Source: Gracilaria domingensis
Taxonomy: Eukaryota > Rhodophyta > Florideophyceae > Gracilariales > Gracilariaceae
NCBI GenBank assembly: GCA_022539475.1
Contig: VCMS01000041.1
Coordinates: forward strand, 186,001-250,000
DNA length: 64,000 bases
Direction of reading: 5' to 3'
Shown: piece after piece, positions 31,781 to 43,117 of the stretch
Position numbering within the stretch: position 1 is the stretch's first letter
How the letters are laid out: each line of letters opens with the position of its first letter
Notes under the pieces: model-generated
Databases searched by the model: none
The model's input: only the letters and a program-made list of their open reading frames with translations
What the model was told of the DNA's origin: nothing
Position numbers and translations under genes: made by a program

Positions 31781-31820
31781 GGGGGGGGGGGGGGGGGGGG
31801 GGCTGCGCGCGCGCGCGCGG
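31781..31820 (+). repeat. G22 homopolymer followed by (GC)n
   Basis: Twenty-two consecutive G at 31781-31802, then CT and an alternating GC run. Such tracts can form G-quadruplex and Z-DNA structures and are prone to length errors in sequencing. Confidence 0.9.
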
Positions 31821-32247
31821 TATAAGCGCAGTTTGGCGCGTATCTGGGGGGGAAAACGCCAGCGTGTCCGGCGCACTCGCGAGCGACGCAGCCGCGCGCA
31901 TATCTCTCTGTCAGCGCGGCGCGGGTTTGCGTGCGGCTACGCGCCGCGCCGCGCCGCGCCGCGGCGAGCCGCGGGCACGCGTGCGGCGCACTTGCCCATA
32001 CGCGCCGCCGCGTATGAGACGCGCGCGCGCTGCGCGTGAATCTTCGCCGCGCCCGACGCGCCGCGCCGCCGCTCCCCGCGCGCCGCGCCCATACATAGGG
32101 CGGCGGCCCCGCCCCGCGGCCCCCTCCGCCCCCTCACCTTCACCCCCCCCTCCCTCCTCCTCCCACCTCCGCGCGCCTCCACCCTCCCCCACCCGCCTCC
32201 ACCTCCACGCTCCTCCGCGCGCCCTCCTCCTGCACCCCCGCCCCGCC

Positions 32248-33198
32248 ATGGACCACGCACTGCCGCTGCCGCTGCCGCTGCCGCTGCCGCTGCCGCTGCC
32301 GCCGTTCGCGCCCGCCGACACGCTGCCGCCGCTCTCGCTGGCGCCGCCCGCGCTGTCCACCTCGCTGTGCTCCTCGCTGTGCAGCGCGCCCATGGCGCCC
32401 GATCTGGACCTGCTCGACCTGGTGATGCCCGCGTCGGGCGCGTCGCTCAGCCTCTCGCTGCCGGCCGCGCCGCCCATGCCGTACCTGCCCGTGCACGCGC
32501 CCGCGCCGCCCGCCGCCAGCACCGCCGCCACCGCGGCCGACGACGGCGCGCCCGCGGCGGCGCTGTCGCAGCTGCCGCCGCTCAACTTTGCGCTGCCGCC
32601 CGCCGAGTGCGCGTCGGCCAGCACGGCGTGCGGCGTGCAGTCGCCGCCGCCGCCGCACGCCATGTCGCCGCTGCTGCACTACGACAGCATGGCGCCCGTG
32701 GCGCCGGGCGTGACGCAGCGCGCGCTGCAGGGGTCGCCCGGCAGCGCGCCGCACAAGGCGCGCAAGCCGCTGCCGCTGGAGGCGCCGCAGCCGCGCGCGC
32801 TGTCGTCGTCGCTGCCGCTGGCGCGCGTGCACAAGCAGACGCGGCGCTACACGGTGCCCAAGAGCTCGCGCTACTGCCACCTGTGCGCGCGCCACGAGCG
32901 CTCGGTGCCGATGGTGCCGTGCGGCAACGTGCGGCTGGGGCTGTGCCAGAAGTCGGTGTGCACCAAGTGCATTGCGACGTACGGCCTCAGCGTGCGGCTG
33001 CCCGACTGGGCGTGCCCGCACTGCTGCAACGCGTGCCCCCGGCGCGCAAAGTGCTTCTCGTACGACCGGCAGACGGCGCGGAGGAGGGAGAAGAGCCTGC
33101 GCGCCAAGATGAACGCCGTGGCGTGCGTCAACGCCGGCGGCGCGACGCGCGCGCCGCTGTCGTCGCCTCTAACTAACGACGCGGCGCGCCTGGCGTAG
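32248..33198 (+). CDS. CDCA7/zf-4CXXC_R1-like zinc-finger protein
   Basis: 316 codons. I chose the ATG at 32248, because the in-frame extension to 31270 is low-complexity Arg/Ala sequence typical of random GC-rich DNA. Residues 1-200 are Pro/Ala/Leu/Ser-rich with an LP repeat and are probably disordered. Residues about 208-285 form a Cys-rich module: YCHLCARHE, VPCGNVRLGLCQ, SVCTKCIATYG, WACPHCCNACPRRAKC. The series of CxxC pairs and W-x-CP-x-C fits the zinc finger found in CDCA7 and plant relatives (zf-4CXXC_R1), which bind DNA or chromatin. Nearly every third codon position is G or C, in strong contrast with the transposons. It ends in TAG. This is the best-supported host gene here. Confidence 0.75.
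   Translation: MDHALPLPLPLPLPLPLPPFAPADTLPPLSLAPPALSTSLCSSLCSAPMAPDLDLLDLVMPASGASLSLSLPAAPPMPYLPVHAPAPPAASTAATAADDGAPAAALSQLPPLNFALPPAECASASTACGVQSPPPPHAMSPLLHYDSMAPVAPGVTQRALQGSPGSAPHKARKPLPLEAPQPRALSSSLPLARVHKQTRRYTVPKSSRYCHLCARHERSVPMVPCGNVRLGLCQKSVCTKCIATYGLSVRLPDWACPHCCNACPRRAKCFSYDRQTARRREKSLRAKMNAVACVNAGGATRAPLSSPLTNDAARLA
32259..32306 (+). repeat. CTGCCG hexanucleotide repeat coding for Leu-Pro
   Basis: About seven tandem CTGCCG units close to the N-terminus of the zinc-finger protein encode alternating Leu-Pro. The length is likely polymorphic. Confidence 0.85.
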
Positions 33199-34300
33199 CG
33201 CGCGCGGCGCGGCGCGCCGTGCCCTCTCTAACTGTAAAACGCAACCAAGCACACGGCGTGTGTTGCATGTGCTCCTTTTTTCTTTTTTTTGTTGCCTTCG
33301 CGCGCGCCGAAGACGGCGCTTGACCACAGCGCGTCGAGATACGTCTCCACGCCGCGCCATCACGGCCGTGAAGGGCGCACCGCCGCACGTGCGCTTGTCG
33401 CCAAAAATCGCCGCCGCGCCCGCGCCGCACTGGCGCGCAGCGCGCAGCGCCGCGCCGCACTGGCGCAGTCGCGCCCGCATGGGCGATCGCAGGCGCGCAC
33501 CGCAGCCGCACGCTGCGCGCCACGCGCGCGCAAACGTGCCGCGCGGCCCGTCGCGCGCCGTCGCCTGCCACCGCAGCACGTGGTCGCGCTCCAACGCGCC
33601 GCCTTTGCTCCGCTGCGCCGCTCCGCGCCGCTGATTCCGGCGCAGCCCGCGCCGAGCGGCGCCCGCCGAGCGGCGCCCGCCGCCGTGGCTGCGGCCGTCG
33701 CCGCCGATACCGCCGTCGCAGAGCACGTGCTGCGCAACGCTGCCTCGCCGATGCATCATGCGCCGCGCCGTGCGACGCGCGCGCCGCGCCGCGCGGTCCG
33801 GCCGTCCGCCGCGCCGGCTCACGCAAGCCCGCTCTCGCCTTGACATCACGTACACGCTTTCATGTTCCCCCCCCCCCCCCCCCCCCCCTTTGCTCGCGCC
33901 CAAACTGTGACTGTAAAGCAAAGCCGCCGTTCTCCCTCGCGCGAGCGCGCCCGCCGCCCCTGATTTCCGCCCGCGCCGCGTCGGAATTGGGCCGCCACAC
34001 ACGCGCGCGCGCGCGGCGCGCACGCGCGCACGCGCGCCCGGCTCCATTCCATTGCCGGCTGCGCGCTTGCTTGCTCTCGCGTGCGCGCCAAACGTTTGCC
34101 TCCTATTGACAGCGCTCTCATGACGTAGGAAAGCATGCCATACCCGTATCAAAGATCGTTTGCAGGCGCGCGCGCGCGCGCGCAAGTCGAGCGGCCGTTC
34201 AGCCTTACCGTTGGTTGTCCTGTAGGAGCCCCCCGAGAAGGGCGCCTGTCCCCCGAAGCGCTCCCCTTCCCGCATTTCCGGGCGCACAGCTCCCCGACCG
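33199..34300. other. GC-rich 3' flank of zinc-finger gene, no gene
   Basis: Very GC-rich DNA with long open frames on every strand (one of 409 codons on minus), all with Arg/Ala/Gly-rich, motif-free translations. A C22 tract is at 33867-33888, and a GC-alternating run lies near 34164-34184. The composition drops sharply after 34.3 kb. Confidence 0.55.
33867..33888 (+). repeat. C22 homopolymer
   Basis: Twenty-two consecutive C, about 670 bases after the zinc-finger stop codon. It mirrors the G22 tract at 31781 on the other side of the gene, but the sequences around the two tracts are not otherwise related. Confidence 0.9.
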
Positions 34301-36258
34301 CAATGGAATCGCCAAAGAGTGAGCTCAAACACAACCGCACACAGCCTGCTTACCAATAATCGACGACAAATCGCACCGATCGCAGAATCTACTCCCACAT
34401 GCCATCAGTGGCGGAGAAGATACACTTGTTGTTGTGATCATTCATCACTCAAAACATCGTCAAACAAGCACACAAAACTTTTTCGACCAATCAACGCTGT
34501 TCAAAAAGAGCCCACCTCGATCCAGACCCAATGGATTAAACGCGCTCAGCCCTCTTCATCCACACGAAATTCGCACAACCCTTATCTCATAGGGTTTTCC
34601 TGTCACACAACCTCGCACATTTAATCGCACAACATCTCGCCGTTAGTAATTTTGGCTCATCCGTTGCGTTGTGTATGGAACGGAGCTCCTCCAACTTTTG
34701 AGATAAGCGTTTCGTGCGCAACGAACCCATGCGGTTCCCCACACCAAGTAACAGATTGCTACGTGAATCGCACCGACGCAAACAGTAGACGTGTGGTGAA
34801 AGCTATCATTCAAAACTTGTGCTCCGTATCACATCATCGCCGATGACGTGATACCATGTCATACGCTCACTCTTGCCTTCCTATGTGTCACACATGCTCG
34901 CTCGTTCCCACGCGTTGCCATGAGCTCAAATAGCATGTCATATATATATTTCAAATATCATACACTTGTAGACCTAACCGTCGTTGCCATCAGTCAAACT
35001 CGTTTGAATGACTAAATTCAGTACTGCAGGAGTTCAAATCTATGACAATTACATTAGATATTCCTCTCAAATACACAGAAAATGCAAAATGGTTCATATT
35101 ATCCTCATATACATAAAACTGGCAAAAGTAACAGCTGGATATATAAAGAAAGTAATTTTATAGTAACAACAATTGCAAGCAAAGATTCAAACTTTATAGA
35201 AAAAGACACAATTGTTGCAGATAGATCATTAAATAACGTATATCAATATTATCGCTTGGTTGAATTGTATCTTCATCGCACTCAATTTGGTTATATTTGG
35301 CTTACATTCTGCTCCTGCAGGTTTCTCGATTTTTCTTTTGAGTTAGCTTTCTTTTCCTACAAATACTTTCTCCAATAGCGTGCATGCGATTTTTAATTCT
35401 ATTGTAAAAATCCCCATCTGCAGCCCAAAAAGGACGCCATTCTACGTGCGCATTTGTCGCAGAAACACATAGAGAAAAAATATCTTCATAAAAGTTTTCG
35501 CCCCAACAATGTTTTGACCCAATTACGTTGCATAACTGCGTGAGCAGTCCAAACTAATTTTCAGCAACGACAGGATCAAAACTAATTTTAGGATTATTAC
35601 GCCGTTCTTTTTGTGTCAAACAACCCCCTTATAGCTTTTCTCTTCGGCATTAAAGCTCAGACATGCTCTACGGCACCTTGATATTCTTCATCCATCAAAA
35701 TACCTACTGATTGGAATATGTTTTCAGCATATTTTCAACGTCAAAGAAGGAATTATTACTGCCCTTATCTTCATGTTTTTGTAGTTTTCTTTTGTGGTTC
35801 TAAATATTTAAATAAAACACATTTACATCCTAAGTTGATTCTGGAGCATGATCTAACGAATTAAATGCAAATCCCGTTCGCAAAACAAAAACTTCACTCT
35901 TGAAACAGTAAATGTTATGTTAACAACTCCAATATTTTTTTGCTGTAACCAAGCTTATGTTCGATGTAATTGCTACAAAATTACATCAGTAACGTAATAA
36001 CAATTCAAATCATTGTTAAACTATACATTTTTTTCGAGGACTGTTTTCGTCGGCCACCTACCATCGACATTATCTATAAAGCAATTATAAATTTGTAAAT
36101 CATAAACTAAAATAAATTTTGTACTTCAGCTCTCAAATTTTCCTCCATTGGTCTTGAACTTTTGACCCAAAAACTCCCAGTTTCCTCTATTTTCTAAGCC
36201 TTTTAAGACTAAATACTTTTATGTGTATAATAGAAAACATACACGTGAACCAATAAGC
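34301..36258. other. AT-rich intergenic, no gene
   Basis: Nearly 2 kb, AT-rich in most of its length. A plus-strand frame at 35082-35378 (98 codons, Phe/Tyr/Ser-rich) has no recognisable domain. No repeat or terminal structure was identified. Confidence 0.5.
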
Positions 36259-36480
36259 TGGCAAGATAAAGTTCAAAAGCATTACAATTAGCCAGTAGTA
36301 ATTGACTAATTGTTCTATGGTGTATATTTGTGTTGCAAACACACGTGCAACGAAACAATACCAACATCGCGGAAGAGCACCGACAGGGTATTCATCACCT
36401 GCTCTCTATAGTATTATAAAGCGTAGTAGAACTTTCCGGAGAAGATGAAGCTCCATCGTAGGCAGTTCCGCGCCTGTATA
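36259..36480 (-). repeat. Probable 3' LTR of gypsy 1
   Basis: The stretch TCGCGGAAGAGCACCGACAG and following bases, including GTAGTAGAAC, align with 45836 onwards, and the TGGCAA-ATAAAG starts correspond (36259 and 45752). Identity is moderate, so the insertion is old. Ends are approximate. Confidence 0.55.
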
Positions 36481-36484
36481 AAAT

Positions 36485-37870
36485 TTGTTAGACACTAGAG
36501 TGCTAGTTGTGCTGGGCAAATGGCCTGCTGCAGGCGCACTGCGCATCCAAGGTCCACACCGGCAAAGATTCTATTTCGCCCAGGCTCCCTGGCGTTATGA
36601 CGAATTCGTTCGGGCTACAGAGCTTGTCGACTTATACGCAGTCGATAGTCAACTCCCATGTGGGCTTCCTGCCGACGTTATCCGTTCTTGAGACTGAATC
36701 GCTCGCGTTGCGTTCATACCGAGTTGCCTGATCGTAGTTCGAAACGATACGAGACAATTTGCTCGCAATGAGATAGCCAGTATTGGGTTCGCGCGACACT
36801 TACGAGCTTCGAACGAAAATTCGGTGCCAGCAGAGTACCAATGTGACGTTGCACGTTACTGAACTTTCCGCGAGGTTGGCTGCGGCGACTATCTAGCCAG
36901 TGCGCTGGACGAGATCGAACAATATTTGGACACGTTCCAGCCTCAGCAGGAGTTGATTCTGTGGGCTTGGCCCATCCTTCGTGCCGAGTTTCAGTATCTT
37001 TGCAGTCCTGCACGGGCTCAGTTCCATGAAGGCCTCCGATTTGAGAGGAAATGGCGCTCCCGCTTTGGAGTACTGGTGCCGTACTAGTGTACGGAGATTG
37101 AGCGCATCGCGCGACACTCCCGTAGGGGGCGTTATCCTGCGCTGTCTTCGTTCTGGCCTGCGGGCGAAGTCCCACGAGGGTGTCACGTCGCGCTTCCACC
37201 CTGCCTCACATACATAGGCTTCTATTTCATGAACGATCCGCCTCGCGGTCTATAGAGCATCCTGGCGACCGAATGAACCGTCCGCGTTGCGGCTCTCCTC
37301 CTCATCGAGACCTATGACTCCTACCGGTTATGGTTCATTCCGGAACTCATCCGGCAAGCGATCCGGACATTGGACCTTTCCGAGGTACTCGGCTCGGTCT
37401 GTAACGCGCGCGAAGCCACCGCGTTAGAGGAAGTCATTGACCACATTGACTGGAACGAGGTGCCTCCTAGCCAGCTGTCCGATGGGGTTCGTCGGCAGTC
37501 GGACCGTTCTATGGGACGGAACGTCAACGCCGGCGACTTCGTATATTTTGACGCATGGGTATGGGAGATAGTTGGACCCGCTAAGGCGCCCGGTCGCCGC
37601 TGAGAGAAACGACATAACCCGGAAGGGCACCCACGTGGGTTTATATACGTCGATGACGACGGCGGAGACCTTGCCGACGGAGAAAGCCACATGAATGAGG
37701 GGAGCCCAGAGGGTATGGAGGACGCACAGAAGCCCGAAGCGATGCCTGACGACGACGAAGTCGTGGTTGTTGATGCAGCCGCAGTAGCGGATCCCGCTCC
37801 GACCGGGCCGTGGGCTCAGGACGTGCCATCCCCCGGGGGCGGATTTAGTAAATTTCATTTACCGCCGCAT
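36485..37870 (+). pseudogene. Antisense additional ORF of gypsy 1, stop-interrupted
   Basis: One plus-strand frame reads through about 460 codons with around nine scattered stops and a protein-like composition: RRYDEFV-like start region, GDYLASALDEIEQYLDTFQP (about 36880), ELILWAWPILRAEFQYLC, IETYDSYRLWFIPELIRQAI (37300-37360), GRNVNAGDFVYFDAWVWEIV (37510-37570) and an acidic end MPDDDEVVVVDAAAVAD. It opposes pol and lies just inside the 3' LTR. Antisense additional ORFs in this position are known from Tat-type plant gypsy elements. No domain is recognised. It could instead be a captured gene. Confidence 0.55.
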
Positions 37871-40800
37871 GATGATTCAATGACAATGGGTTTTGCTAGG
37901 GGCTGTGGGGGGCGCTGTGGTGGCGTTCTGCCACTCACTGCTGGTGGTGAGGCCTGCGCCGTTGCACGGCTGTGCGATGCCGATTCAAATTCGGAATTTC
38001 CGTTTTCAGCGGCCACCAGCCTTACAGCAGGCACGTGTCTGGCTCGTGTTATGTCATCCTCCACTGGAGGCGGATCGCCGGCGAAGCCAGACACTTGGCA
38101 CGTTGTGTGCGCGTGTGCAGCGTTGTGCTGCTTCCCACTTACTGTGGCGTATCGACTGGCCATATCCGCGTTTTCCTCCGTGTTCTCAGCGACTTCATCA
38201 TTCAATGCTTCAATGAGATCTCCAAAAGTCGGGTCTGCCGTAACAACACGGTCTCTTTCTACTAACTTTTCCCTCGGACTTCCGGCTTTTCTTGATACAG
38301 TTGCGCACCAGCTGTCGGGATCCGAGTGGGGCAAACGTGTATTTTCCGCATTCGAGGCGGCTGTTGCGGTGTTTGCCATACCCTTTGCCCGCGGGCCAGT
38401 CTCACGCTGCACAACTGAGGTGGGCTCCTGTCCTTCTGTCTGCGACGACAGTACAGTACCATCCGAGTGCGAAACGGCGGCTTCTGCAGCAGTTACACTC
38501 TGGTTTTCTTCCGGGCTTCCGGCTTCGTTCGCCACCGAAGTAGTGCATTCCTCCTCAGTCTTCCGCGATAACTGCGCGTTGTTCGTTTCGTTCCGATTCT
38601 CCGGCTGTACTTTGCGCGTCCGCGTGCTTTCACCACGACTTGCGTTCGACACCGAGGCCTCCAAAGGCAATTCCGTCCACGACGGCCACGACCATAGCGA
38701 GCAACTTGCCTCCTCCTCTTCTTCCGCAGTTGGAGCGTCTGAGGCGGTGGTGAGTATCCGCGGAGGGGCCAGTATCCGCGTGTGGACCTGAGCGGCAGTC
38801 GAAACTGACGGATCAGCTTCCGGATTTGTCGGCAGATCAGCAAGTCCGCGTTCCGGGTGCGGTAGAACAGACAGTTGAGCACGCATTTCCGTTTCGACGG
38901 CTGTTCTTCCAGTAGATGCGGTAGAAACCGACGGTGGCGGTTGCGATTGCTGAGGAACAGGCTTTGTCGCAGGTATTACGCGATCCCGCGAAAAACGCTC
39001 GTGCTCGCCATTGATGTCAAGAACAACCGTGGTGTCGGTAACTTAAATGACCCTGTAGGGACCGTTCGCGATAGGAGAAAGCTTGTGGCGCTTCTCTTTC
39101 TCGAGGTTATATTATTCTTTCCGTATGAAGGCATAGCTACGTTTCCTGATCTGAGAGGCATGTTTGCGCACTCTGGCGTCAAAATCCCGCTTGTAGGCGG
39201 CCTGTGCCTTAGAGATATTCTGCCTAACTGTAGCAATGATCTTCGTTAGCCACCCCTTCCACGCGTCCCTGTGTAGGTGAGGCAAGGGAAACTTATCCAG
39301 TATTGGCTGTGGCTCGTTAACCACCGACGGTGGAACGCGTGATAGCGCGAGCTCGAACAGCGAGATCTGAGTATTGCGATGAACCTGCGTATTGTAGACA
39401 TAAGTCACCGCATCTGTGTATTGATCCCATTCTATCGTGTGATTGGCAACAAATGTCCGCAATTCATTAAGCATAGTGCGGTTAAATCGCTCGACTTGGC
39501 CGTAACTCTGCGGATGATACGTTGTCGTAGACAAATTCTAGATCTGCAGGATTCGAAAGATATCCTGAAAGAACTTTGCCACGAACTGCGGTCTGTTATC
39601 CGATACTAGATCAATTGGCGGTGCGTAGACAAAGTCCCAGTCAGTAACGAAGGCTTGGGCGACCGCCCTGCCGGAAATAGTTTTGAGGGGCACAGTCCGT
39701 ACCAGTTTAGAAAAGCGGTCGGTTATAACCAGTAGAAACCGGTGTTTCCGGCAGGTGCGTATGAACTCGCCAAGTATCTCAATTGCTACAAACTCGAGTG
39801 GTGCCCTAGCGGAGAAAGGCACCAACTGTTTGGAATATTTCCGCAGTTAGACGCGGTTCTTTGCGCAATCAGAACATCCACGAACAGTAGCATACGCATC
39901 AAAAACCATAGTTGTCCAGTAGAAGCCCTTCTTTAAAGTTTAGTACAACTTCCTGCCACCAGGATGGGCTGAAAATTTCGCATAATGCGGCAAGTGCAGC
40001 ACTCCAGATTGGAGCGAGTGAGGAACCATAATCTGTGGCGTGTTTCCGACAGTTCGGATGAGAAATCCCTGGTAGTTTGTAACAAAAGGCAAGCGAAGTC
40101 CACCGTTCAAACGGGCATGAATCTCCGCACAAAACGGATCGGTGTGCTGTTCCCGGATGATTTCTTCCGGCGTAATTGGTACGAAAGAGCCCACAACGAG
40201 TGAGGTATCCGAAACCGCTATAACAGCATCGTAGAGGTCCCAACCTTCCGAATCATCATCGGCATCGCTCAAGCAGTCTTCCTCGATGAAGCGCGGTATC
40301 TCTAGATCATCGAATGGCTAGGGTTCAGCGGCTGTTTCCAAGCGAGAAAGCGCATCACCCTGTGTATTCAGGAGTCCTTTGTTGTACCCGATCTCGAAAT
40401 CGAACTCGGCTAACCGGAGTCTCCACCGCATCAAGCGTCCAGATGGATCTGCAATAGAGAGTAACCAGCGCAAGACCGGATGATCGGTATGAACAATAAA
40501 GCGATTCCCCATTAGGTAGGGGCGCAGTGTCTGTAGTGCCCAGACCACTGCCAAGCACTCTTTCTCGTACACCGAATAATTTCTCTCTTGAACGTTGAGG
40601 CTTGGTGACCAACAACCAATTGGCACTCGTTAGCCATTCTCTGTGGTCTGGAAAAGAGGGCAGCCAACCTGATATTTGCTCGCATTTGTATTTATGGCAT
40701 AGGGAAAACCAGCCCTGGGAAGGGATAAGACTGGTGGCGATTTCATCGCTTCGAAAAGCGATGAGAAAGCCGCAGCCTTGCGGTCGTCGAATTCTTCTAG

Positions 40801-41600
40801 GTTGACTGGCTGTCCTCTGCAAAGGAGCTCGTTCAATGGAGCGGCAATGTCAGCAAAGTGCGGGATGAAGCAGTGGTAGAAATTACAAAGGCCGAGTACA
40901 GATCGGAGTTCCGTCTGCGTCCGCGCGTGCTTATCGTCTTTGAGGGACTTCACAAGCGCTTCTTTGATTGAAAGAAGTCCCGGACGGATAACATGGCGGA
41001 GATACCTGACGGTTTCGGTAAGGAACTCGCACTTCTTCAGCTTGACTGTAATGTCTGCATCGCGTAGGATTCGCATCACATCCCATATGTGGGTCAAGAG
41101 CTCTTCCAGGTTAATGGAGTAGACAATGATGTCGTCCACGTAAACCATGCAAATATTCCACTAGAAGCGGCGAGCAAATGTCCACAGCTCGTTAAAATGT
41201 GGCTGGCGCATTCGTCAAACCGAATGGCATCCGGTTGAACCGGTACAGTCCTTACTGACAAATGAAGGAAGTCTTGTCCCGATCTTCAGCCCTCACGGGA
41301 ACTTGCCAATAGCCCCAATTAGCGTTCAGGGTTGTGAACACTTTCGTGTCGCCCAATGAATCGATTCATTCATCCTTTCGTGAGATAGGATACAAATCCT
41401 TAATCGGGGCCGCGTTCAACTTGCGGTAGTCGATACAGAAACGCCAAGACCCATCAGCTTTGGGCGCGAGCACCATCGGCGATGCCCACGGTGACTGAGC
41501 CGGGTCAATAACTCCGGCGTGGAGCATTTTTTCTACTTTAGCCTTCTCCTCTTTCCGAGCTGTCGGCCCTGCTCTGTAAGGGTGCTATGAGATTGGCCGT
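37855..41600 (-). pseudogene. gypsy 1 pol: reverse transcriptase, RNase H, integrase and C-terminal extension
   Basis: From 41148 down to the TGA at 37855 everything is in one frame with isolated stops. Reverse transcriptase: FCIDYRKLN (about 41420), RFNRMPFGLTNAPATF (about 41210) and the catalytic MVYVDDIIVYS (41148-41116). RNase H: YEKECLAVVWAL and FIVHTDHPVLRWL. Integrase: zinc-binding H-H-C-C (HYAKFSAHPGGRK, CSDCAKN), core Asp in FVAIEILGEF/DRFSKLVR and LVSDNRPQFVAKFF, then TTYHPQSYGQVERFNRT after a TAG at 39538, and the C-terminal KLSPIANGPYRVI. The extension of about 340 residues (38886-37855) is Ser/Thr/Glu-rich and unrecognised. Stops at TAG 39538 and TAA near 39100 and 39020 make it dead. 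Confidence 0.8.
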
Positions 41601-42698
41601 GTGCTCGGCATTAGATCAATACGGTGTTCGGCTATTTCAATCTTGCCGAGCGCGCCATCCCACATGGGCGTAGGCTTCTGTAACACATGCCATATCTTAT
41701 CGCGGTGAGTCTCTGGGACATGACTGAAGTCCAGAGATTCGAGCTGCCGTACTGCATTATTCTTCGCGTCTGCTGTACATGCTTCCTTCCCATCATCCGA
41801 CGAGGTCGGCACCGTTTTCTCTGACCGATGGCGGTCATTACCATCCGACGGAGTCGGCTTAGCGTCTCCCGACGAACTGGTCGGTCCAGTATTCGGTTCG
41901 AAATTGTTCCGTTCCGCTTTCCCCTCCTCAGCTTCAAGGATACCGGAAACTTCGGTAGTAGAGACCTGTGTAAGTACAACTGCCACAGGATGTGGAAGCA
42001 TCGAGCCAATAACGTGATTCTTGACCAACCGTTGTTGGCAACGGCTGAAGCTAGCAACCAATACCTGGAAAGGCTTCTTCGGTTTCACGAGTACAATCCC
42101 GTTAGCAAGGGCAAGCTGGCATGGCTCGTAAAGCCGGGTAGCGGTTGAACAGTCTGTAAGCCACATTGTTTGGATGAAAGGGAGACCCACATCTCCGATT
42201 CAGTTCGGATGCAGACAGACCGAACTACTCGGAGTTTCGTCGACACGGGCCCGTCAGCCGTCGGCGGTTGAGCCGCTGGCAGCGGAACTTGCTTCTTCAA
42301 AACCCGCCGAAGCGCTGTCCGAACTTTCGGTATTGTCTTACCGTCTTCCATCTCAACGGTACGTTTCCGCGGTCGAATTTCCTCCACAAAGCGGTCGCAG
42401 AAGTCACATCAGAGGATAACCGGGTGGCTAACTGCTTGCAAACCAAGAACTCCAACTGCACGATGCAGCGACTCAAGCCTGACAACCAGGTCGATTACTC
42501 CCACAGGTAGAACTGGTCTATTGTTCCCATCCGCGATATCAATTCGCGGCGGTGCGCGCATACGAGACCGCAAGTGCGGCGAAATCAGAGACTGAACCAT
42601 AAAATTTGGACCAGCTCACGTGTCAAGAAGGGAAAACTGTCGAACCATATACTGGTCAGAAACACCGAGGTCGGCGACGTCGGCGAGGTCGGCGAAGA
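41601..42698 (-). pseudogene. gypsy 1 aspartic protease and linker
   Basis: The protease N-terminus reads QFSLLDT-stop-AGPNF at about 42640-42605. The catalytic Asp-Thr-Gly has lost its Gly codon to TGA (GGA to TGA would do it). SRMRAPPRIDIADGNNRPVL and a downstream strand follow (42600-42409). A linker of about 200 residues to the reverse transcriptase (42190-41585) is rich in Ser/Asp and ends in IEIAEHRIDLMPSTRPI, the usual start of a gypsy reverse transcriptase. The parts are joined by frameshifts. Confidence 0.65.
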
Positions 42699-43117
42699 CC
42701 CTAGAAGAAAGTTTTTCAATTTTGCGAGCTCATTTGGAGTGCAAATTTCGTTCTGCTAAACCTCCAAGTGCACTCTCTGTGTACGCCATCTGCGTTCCAT
42801 TTGGATACCCCTGCAACGACAAATCAATTATTTTAATAGTTTAGTTCATTATTCGGAGTGCGCTTGGAGTGCAACTTGACAACGCGGGGTGCAACATGAG
42901 AGCAATGTGGGCGCAGATGGAGTGAAAAGTGTATCGGTTGCACTCATAATGCCCTCCATCGGCATGGCGGATGTCCTTTATTTGGACACTTCGAAATTGA
43001 GCTGCAAACATACATCGCGTGGGCTCCAAATGAGGTCCATCTGGCATCCAAGTAGCATCCATGAGTGCCGGGCAACCTCAGATTGCACTCCTCTTTTTCC
43101 AAAAATTTCTTGTAGGG
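42699..43117. mobile_element. MITE copy 1 (CCCTATAAG family), 419 bp
   Basis: Ends CCCTAGAAGAAAG and the complement CTTGTAGGG are imperfect inverted repeats. The same trinucleotide AGA flanks both sides (42696-42698 and 43118-43120). The interior shares GAGTGCAATCTGAGGTTG with copy 5, in inverse orientation. It is inserted between gag and protease of gypsy 1 and has no coding capacity. Confidence 0.8.

Noticed and set aside
31270-32247. In-frame upstream extension of the zinc-finger gene to 31270
   Set aside because: Low-complexity Arg/Ala sequence running across a G22 tract and two TATA-like sites; the ATG at 32248 is a more natural start.
31911-33021. Minus-strand and alternative-frame open frames across the zinc-finger gene
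   Set aside because: Shadows of the GC3-saturated coding strand; they contain Gly/Ser or Arg/Gln repeats complementary to the real codons.
33169-34398. 409-codon minus-strand open frame
   Set aside because: Arg/Ala/Gly-rich translation without motifs in DNA so GC-rich that stops are rare on every strand; overlaps the flank of the zinc-finger gene.
37691-38791. Plus-strand 366-codon open frame as an independent gene
   Set aside because: Only its first 60 codons continue the antisense ORF; the rest opposes the in-frame extension of pol and has Ser/Cys/Val-rich shadow composition.
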